Positions 60,237 through 64,000 of a DNA stretch of 64,000 bases are shown piece after piece (position 1 is the first letter of the stretch; each line of letters begins with the position of its first letter). Origin of the DNA: Jeotgalibacillus aurantiacus (GTDB taxonomy: Bacteria > Bacillota > Bacilli > Bacillales > Jeotgalibacillaceae); NCBI RefSeq assembly GCF_020595125.1, contig NZ_JACNMS010000003.1, positions 1-64,000 of the forward strand, read 5' to 3'. The notes beneath the pieces were generated by a model. It saw only the letters and a list, made by a program, of their open reading frames with translations. It had not been told where the DNA came from and did no database searches. The position numbers were made by a program, and so were the translations under genes.

Positions 60237-60902
60237 TTGGAAAATATAATTGAATTAGAAAATGTCAATAAATCGTTTAAGGGTAAACATTTACTGCAAA
60301 ACGTCAATTTACATGTTAAAAAGGGTCAGACAATTGGTGTTGTAGGGTCGAATGGCAGCGGAAAGTCAGTTTTATTTAAGATTATTTCCGGCTTTGTGGA
60401 TGCCGATAACGGTGAAGTGTTCGTTAGAGGGAAAAAGATTGGTGAAGAAATTGATTTCCCAAGCAATACTGGGGTTTTGATCAATGAACCAGGGTATATC
60501 GGGTTTTATAGTGCATTTAAAAACCTGAAGTTTTTAGCAGAAATCAACAAGTTTATTGATGACGCAAAAATAAAAGAGACGATGAAGCTGGTAGGGCTTG
60601 ATCCGGATGACAAAACCAAAGTAAAGAATTTTTCAATGGGCATGAAAAAAAAGCTGGGGATTGCTCAGGCGATTATGGAGAACCAGGATATTATTATTTT
60701 GGATGAGCCATTTAATGCATTAGATATCAAAACTTATAAAGAAATTAAAAACATTATCGGGTCCTTAAAGCAAAGAGGGCATACGATCTTACTGACGAGT
60801 CATAATCAAAACGACATAGAAGAGCTTTGTGACGAAGTGTTCATTATTGTTGATCATGAGTTGAAAAAAATGACGAATGAGTTAAAAGCAGAGTATTTTT
60901 GA
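60237..60902 (+). CDS. ABC transporter ATPase
   Basis: 221 residues with Walker A VGSNGSGKS, signature NFSMGMKKKLGIAQA, Walker B IIILDEPFNALD and H-loop TSHNQ. TTG 60237 follows AAAGGG. Energises the two upstream permeases. The signature closely resembles the truncated ATPase at 20359-21024. Confidence 0.9.
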   Translation: MENIIELENVNKSFKGKHLLQNVNLHVKKGQTIGVVGSNGSGKSVLFKIISGFVDADNGEVFVRGKKIGEEIDFPSNTGVLINEPGYIGFYSAFKNLKFLAEINKFIDDAKIKETMKLVGLDPDDKTKVKNFSMGMKKKLGIAQAIMENQDIIILDEPFNALDIKTYKEIKNIIGSLKQRGHTILLTSHNQNDIEELCDEVFIIVDHELKKMTNELKAEYF

Positions 60903-60908
60903 CAACAA

Positions 60909-60971
60909 ATACAGGAACGCAAAATATGAATCGATTCATTAGCTAATGATTGAACATTTGCGTTCCTGTAT
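60909..60971. terminator. Bidirectional hairpin with R1 core
   Basis: ATACAGGAACGCAAA (60909-60923) pairs perfectly with TTTGCGTTCCTGTAT (60957-60971); the inner part GAATCGATTCATTAGCTAATG resembles the R1 core. It lies between convergent genes and may terminate both. Confidence 0.65.
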
Positions 60972-60981
60972 ATTTGAACCT

Positions 60982-62433
60982 CTACTTCAACTCTACAACC
61001 TTACAAGCAACTCTCTCCACAAAAACATGATCATGCTCAACAAACAATAATGTTGGCTGATGTTCCTTGATCATTTTCTCGAGCTGCTGCTGGTTATAAA
61101 CGTCTAAATAGTTGAGCGGTTCATCCCATAGATACCATTCTGCTTCAATACCGAGAGATTTGGAAAGCTCTACTTTTTTCTTTTGTCCCTCGCTCATTTC
61201 CTCAATGGGTACCTGAAAAACGTCTCTGGTAAACCCGAGGATGCGTAGATGGTTAAGAAAAAGAGAGTAATCGATTGCGTGTTTTTCGGCAAAGTCCTTT
61301 AATAGCCCGTGATGAGTAGCTGTTTGTGAGACGGTGCTTTTGGTGATGCCCTGAGGAATCAGGATTTCCCCGCTTGCTTTTACGCCGTCACGCTTCCCTT
61401 GAAGATAATGGAGCAACGTTGTTTTTCCGGAACCGTTTGGACCCGTGATGGCCACTTGTTCACCTTGAAACAGCTCAAACGAAATCGGTTCAAATAGCGG
61501 CTCATCACCATACCTTAAGGTGAAATTCTTTACGCGCAGGACGGGATTTCGGTGAGTTCGCACACAGTGAATGGTCAGGTCACTGATCTTTTCAATATTT
61601 TTAAGCAGCTTCTTCTTTTCTTCAATTTTAGCGGCAGCACGTTGTTCAATGGCTTTCCCTCGTTTCATCATCCTTTTTGCAATCGCATTTCCGAATGGAT
61701 CATTACCGGACGGTTTCTCACGCTCGAGTCCCCAGTTTGATTTTTCTTTTGCAGATTGTTCAATACGTGCAATCTCGGATTTCAAAGACTTGTTTTGATC
61801 GAGCTCAAATTGATCCTGAAACTGCTTTTGTTCCTCATACGTTGAAAAATCCCCGTGATACAGAGCGATTTGGCTACGTTCAATCACAAGCGTGTGATCA
61901 ATGACAGTATCTAAAAAATGGCGATCGTGACTGACCACAATATAGCCACGCTTCTTTTGTAAATAATCGGCCAACTGACGTCGACCCTGCAGATCCAGAT
62001 GGTTGGTGGGTTCATCGAGCAGAGCGAACCGGTCATTGTCACAGAAAAGAGCGGCCAGCATAACGCGTGTCTGCTCACCACCTGAAAGCTTAGAAAACGG
62101 CTCCCAGATAATCGCCTTATTCATCCCGAGCAGCTGACACTCCCGTTCGAGCTTCCACAGTTCAAGAGGCATCACCTCATCAATCGCTGTATACACTGGA
62201 AGCTCTGGACTCATGATCGGTAGCGGGAAGTATACAAAGTCAAGATTCGTTACAATTTCCCCTTCATAGTCCAGCTGACCCATCAAAAGCTTAAGCAGCG
62301 TCGTCTTTCCGCGTCCATTCCGTCCAATCAGACCAAGCCTCCACGACTCATCCAATGTGAGCGAAACATCATCAAATAGTGGCTGATCAAGTAAATCATA
62401 GTTAAATCGTACATTTTTTAATTCAATCGGCAT
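60982..62433 (-). CDS. Lsa/Vga-like ABC-F ribosomal protection protein
   Basis: 483 residues, two ABC domains without membrane segments: Walker A GRNGRGKTT (37-45) and GPNGSGKTT, signatures LSGGEQTR and MSEGQKKK, Walker B LLDEPTNHLD and LWDEPLNYLD, with a charged interdomain linker (about 190-290). ABC-F proteins of this group free ribosomes from lincosamides, streptogramins A and pleuromutilins. GGAGG lies 8 nt before ATG 62433. An attenuator leader precedes it. Confidence 0.88.
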   Translation of the reverse strand: MPIELKNVRFNYDLLDQPLFDDVSLTLDESWRLGLIGRNGRGKTTLLKLLMGQLDYEGEIVTNLDFVYFPLPIMSPELPVYTAIDEVMPLELWKLERECQLLGMNKAIIWEPFSKLSGGEQTRVMLAALFCDNDRFALLDEPTNHLDLQGRRQLADYLQKKRGYIVVSHDRHFLDTVIDHTLVIERSQIALYHGDFSTYEEQKQFQDQFELDQNKSLKSEIARIEQSAKEKSNWGLEREKPSGNDPFGNAIAKRMMKRGKAIEQRAAAKIEEKKKLLKNIEKISDLTIHCVRTHRNPVLRVKNFTLRYGDEPLFEPISFELFQGEQVAITGPNGSGKTTLLHYLQGKRDGVKASGEILIPQGITKSTVSQTATHHGLLKDFAEKHAIDYSLFLNHLRILGFTRDVFQVPIEEMSEGQKKKVELSKSLGIEAEWYLWDEPLNYLDVYNQQQLEKMIKEHQPTLLFVEHDHVFVERVACKVVELK

Positions 62434-62477
62434 ACATAAAACCTCCAGTTAAAGTGAATGGGAGGTACACGCATTTT

Positions 62478-62510
62478 CAAAAAAATCCTCCCGCGCGAAA
62501 GCGGAAGGAT
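62478..62510 (-). terminator. Attenuator terminator in the ABC-F leader
   Basis: On the minus strand ATCCTTCCGC pairs with GCGGGAGGAT across a short loop and is followed by TTTTTTG, ~45 nt before the ABC-F start. A terminator here would stop transcription before the gene unless an alternative fold forms. Confidence 0.7.
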
Positions 62511-62570
62511 AAGTGTATACATAAATAAGCCTTTATCGTTCGTAAAGGAATACATATGGACAGACTGATC

Positions 62571-62600
62571 CTATTTTTTCTCGTAAAAATGCGTATACAT
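62571..62600 (-). CDS. Leader peptide candidate of the ABC-F gene
   Basis: Nine-codon ORF MYTHFYEKK upstream of the attenuator. No strong SD is seen. Another very short ORF (MMDGR, near 62630-62650) sits behind AAGAAGGG. Antibiotic-stalled ribosomes on such uORFs could switch the terminator off. Confidence 0.35.
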   Translation of the reverse strand: MYTHFYEKK

Positions 62601-62674
62601 TTTGACGTTTAAAATAGAATTAGTTGCTCATCTGCCATCCATCATCCCTTCTTGTGAGTTAGGTTTAGTATAAG

Positions 62675-62721
62675 GGAATCGGGTGGTGGAAGGCAACGGA
62701 TTTATAGTCCCAGCTTGACTA
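62675..62721 (+). repeat. 47-bp direct repeat, right copy
   Basis: Perfect copy of 57573-57619. Lies in the upstream region of the ABC-F gene and before the PNP-oxidase-like gene. Confidence 0.9.
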
Positions 62722-62807
62722 CGCGCTCTGCATAAATTTTAATGTGAATGTAAGGCTTTCTTTTTGTGAAATGGTTCATTTACATAGAGCAGGGAGCTGA
62801 ATGTTGA

Positions 62808-63464
62808 GTGGGTAAAGATGTGAGGGAGCAGATTAGAAATAGCAAAACGCTTTTGGGGCCGTTTCCTGAATTTAAAGTGGAGCAAAGTCCGGCGTCACCA
62901 ATGGATCTGTTTTTGGAATGGTTTCAGGTAGCGCTTGATTATCATGTTCATGAGCCTCATGCGATGACGCTTTCCACTGTGGATGCGGATGGAAGGCCGG
63001 ATGCGAGAGTACTGAGCCTGAAGGACACGGATGAAGAAAGCTGGTATTTTGCCACCGGTACCGGAAGTGAAAAAGGGAGGCAGCTGGACGGGAATCCGGC
63101 AGTCTGCTTAAGTTTTTACTGGTCGGAGGTTGGCCGGCAAATCAGAATCCGCGGACAGGCCGTAAAGATGAATGAAGAATTCAATGCGCGGGACTTTTTA
63201 AAAAGAGGAAAAATGGCGCGTGCCATTGCTCTGACGGGGAATCAAAGTAAGTTGATTGATAGTCAAAGTGCCTTTGAGGGAGAATTGAATCGTCAATTAT
63301 TAAACCTTGAAAAAGATCCTGCTATTATCGCTAAGGATTGGACCGTCTACCGGGTGCAAGTCAGTGAAGTGGAATTCTGGCAGGCAGACGAAGAAAGGCT
63401 GCACATCAGATTGAAATATTTTTTACAGAATGGCCAGTGGGTGAAGAAGCGGCTGGCACCTTGA
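62808..63464 (+). CDS. Pyridoxamine 5'-phosphate oxidase-like protein (PdxH family)
   Basis: 218 residues, split-barrel flavin fold: AMTLSTVDADGRPDARVLSLK, SWYFATGTGSEKGRQL and the C-terminal IRLKYFLQNGQWVKKRLAP typical of PdxH. It would oxidise PNP/PMP to pyridoxal phosphate with FMN, although in Bacillales PLP is usually made by PdxST. GTG 62808 follows GGGAG. Confidence 0.78.
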   Translation: MGKDVREQIRNSKTLLGPFPEFKVEQSPASPMDLFLEWFQVALDYHVHEPHAMTLSTVDADGRPDARVLSLKDTDEESWYFATGTGSEKGRQLDGNPAVCLSFYWSEVGRQIRIRGQAVKMNEEFNARDFLKRGKMARAIALTGNQSKLIDSQSAFEGELNRQLLNLEKDPAIIAKDWTVYRVQVSEVEFWQADEERLHIRLKYFLQNGQWVKKRLAP

Positions 63465-63473
63465 CTGAATCAT

Positions 63474-63526
63474 GGGGACGTATATCCTGAATCATTTGAT
63501 TAACGAATGATTCAGGATATACGTCC
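63474..63526. repeat. R1 palindrome (copy 10)
   Basis: GGGGACGTATATCCTGAATC pairs with GATTCAGGATATACGTCC: another compensated variant (CC/GG). 10 nt after the stop, between convergent genes. Confidence 0.9.
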
Positions 63527-63531
63527 TTCTT

Positions 63532-63732
63532 TTACCTTCCAAAAAAATGCGCCAGCACTGGCAATACGAGTAAAACAATCAGACTTTGAAAAAAGGTCAC
63601 AATGATATCCTTTTTCCAGCTGTTTTTACCCGGGTACCAATAAACAATTCGCTGAAATGCAAAAAATACTCCCCACCAAATAACCAATGTTAAAAGTGCT
63701 GAACCAATGCTTCCGTACATTTCGCTATACAA
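63532..63732 (-). CDS. Small two-TM membrane protein
   Basis: 66 residues. AGGAGGG lies 7 nt before TTG 63732; ATG 63720 (MYGSIGSALL) is an alternative start. Segments GSALLTLVIWWGVFFAF and IIVTFFQSLIVLLVLPVL. Function unknown. Confidence 0.55.
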   Translation of the reverse strand: MYSEMYGSIGSALLTLVIWWGVFFAFQRIVYWYPGKNSWKKDIIVTFFQSLIVLLVLPVLAHFFGR

Positions 63733-63774
63733 TAAAAACCCTCCTGATCTACTGAACATACTTGTTAAAATATA

Positions 63775-63814
63775 TTAAAAGAGGGGACACAGCATTACTG
63801 ATCCAGTGTCCCCA
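63775..63814 (-). terminator. Terminator of the Ltp-like lipoprotein gene
   Basis: On the minus strand GGGGACAC and GTGTCCCC pair around ~15 nt and are followed by TCTTTTAAT. Confidence 0.75.
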
Positions 63815-63819
63815 GGTTG

Positions 63820-64000
63820 TTAAAACAACCCTACCGTATCCACAGCGTATGTGGCATCTTTCAGACTGAATCCTTCAAAGACCAGTTGATCAATTAATCC
63901 GGCTCTTGAGAAAGCGGTGTAGTCCAGATAGTTTTGCGCCATGGCGACTGCCTGTTCTCTCCAATCCACGCTAATGCTTTCTACACCATATGTGGCGTCA
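63820..64000 (-). CDS. Ltp-type surface lipoprotein, C-terminal part (runs off the window)
   Basis: The visible 59 codons hold one complete Ltp repeat: DWREQAVAMAQNYLDYTAFS then RAGLIDQLVFEGFS and DATYAVDTVG, with the end of another repeat before it. Such repeats occur in host cell surface-exposed lipoproteins, some of which exclude superinfecting phage. The N-terminus with signal peptide and lipobox is outside the window. Confidence 0.75.
   Translation of the reverse strand, partial: DATYGVESISVDWREQAVAMAQNYLDYTAFSRAGLIDQLVFEGFSLKDATYAVDTVGLF

Noticed and set aside
18439-63526. R1 elements as terminal repeats of MITEs with target duplications
   Set aside because: The elements are single 53-bp hairpins and no consistent direct repeats flank them in the copies I checked.

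Overview
The window looks like a chromosome segment of a low-GC Gram-positive member of the Bacillales (Bacillaceae or a close family). The support is the 23S-5S-tRNA cluster, an arginase, the sigW-rsiW-cdaA-cdaR-glmM-glmS block with a glmS ribozyme in front of glmS, strong AGGAGG-type ribosome binding sites and TTG/GTG starts. I cannot name the genus from the sequence alone.

Layout. 1-1218: end of 23S rRNA, 5S rRNA and eight tRNA genes (Asn, Thr, Glu, Val, Thr, Tyr, Gln, Lys). 1.86-14.3 kb: conserved core with arginase, sigW/rsiW, a diguanylate cyclase, the c-di-AMP synthase module cdaA-cdaR-glmM, a DUF2207 membrane protein and ribozyme-controlled glmS. Three intergenic stretches of this core carry arrays of a short A/T-rich motif spaced about 21 bp apart. 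14.5-32 kb: an AT-richer accessory block starting just after glmS. It holds a defense reverse transcriptase-nitrilase (DRT type 1), a decayed IS4-like element, a SLATT membrane protein, a 5'-truncated ABC ATPase, an Mrr-like nuclease, an EcsC protein, two APH-type phosphotransferases, a DarG-C-like antitoxin domain and a TOTE-like primase-helicase. 32-46 kb: an ECF sigma factor with a SnoaL-like tail, a WYL regulator, a DJ-1/PfpI protein, a four-gene Dlt-like acylation operon behind a Fur-box promoter, a quinone reductase, an aminoglycoside adenylyltransferase, a PadR-DUF2812 pair and several broken genes. 46-48.1 kb: an Rgg-family regulator divergent from a 15-codon hydrophobic peptide gene that is followed by a secreted protein, an arrangement like Rgg-SHP or RopB-SIP quorum sensing. 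48-57 kb: small detoxification and stress genes. 57.6-62.7 kb: an ABC exporter and an Lsa-like ABC-F protein with a leader attenuator, enclosed by a perfect 47-bp direct repeat. The end holds a PNP-oxidase-like protein and the start of an Ltp-type lipoprotein gene.

The strongest genome-scale signal is a family of roughly 53-bp palindromes of the form GGGGACGT...TGAATCATT...AATGATTCA...ACGTCCCC. They are scattered from 18.4 to 63.5 kb, usually 6-60 nt after a stop codon, and absent from the first 18.4 kb. Their stems differ between copies with compensating changes, which suggests the folded structure matters.

The most promising candidates for something undescribed are the Rgg-peptide locus, the iron-regulated Dlt-like operon, the covarying palindrome family and the 21-bp phased arrays. 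No database search or folding program was run; family names rest on motifs and recalled sequences.
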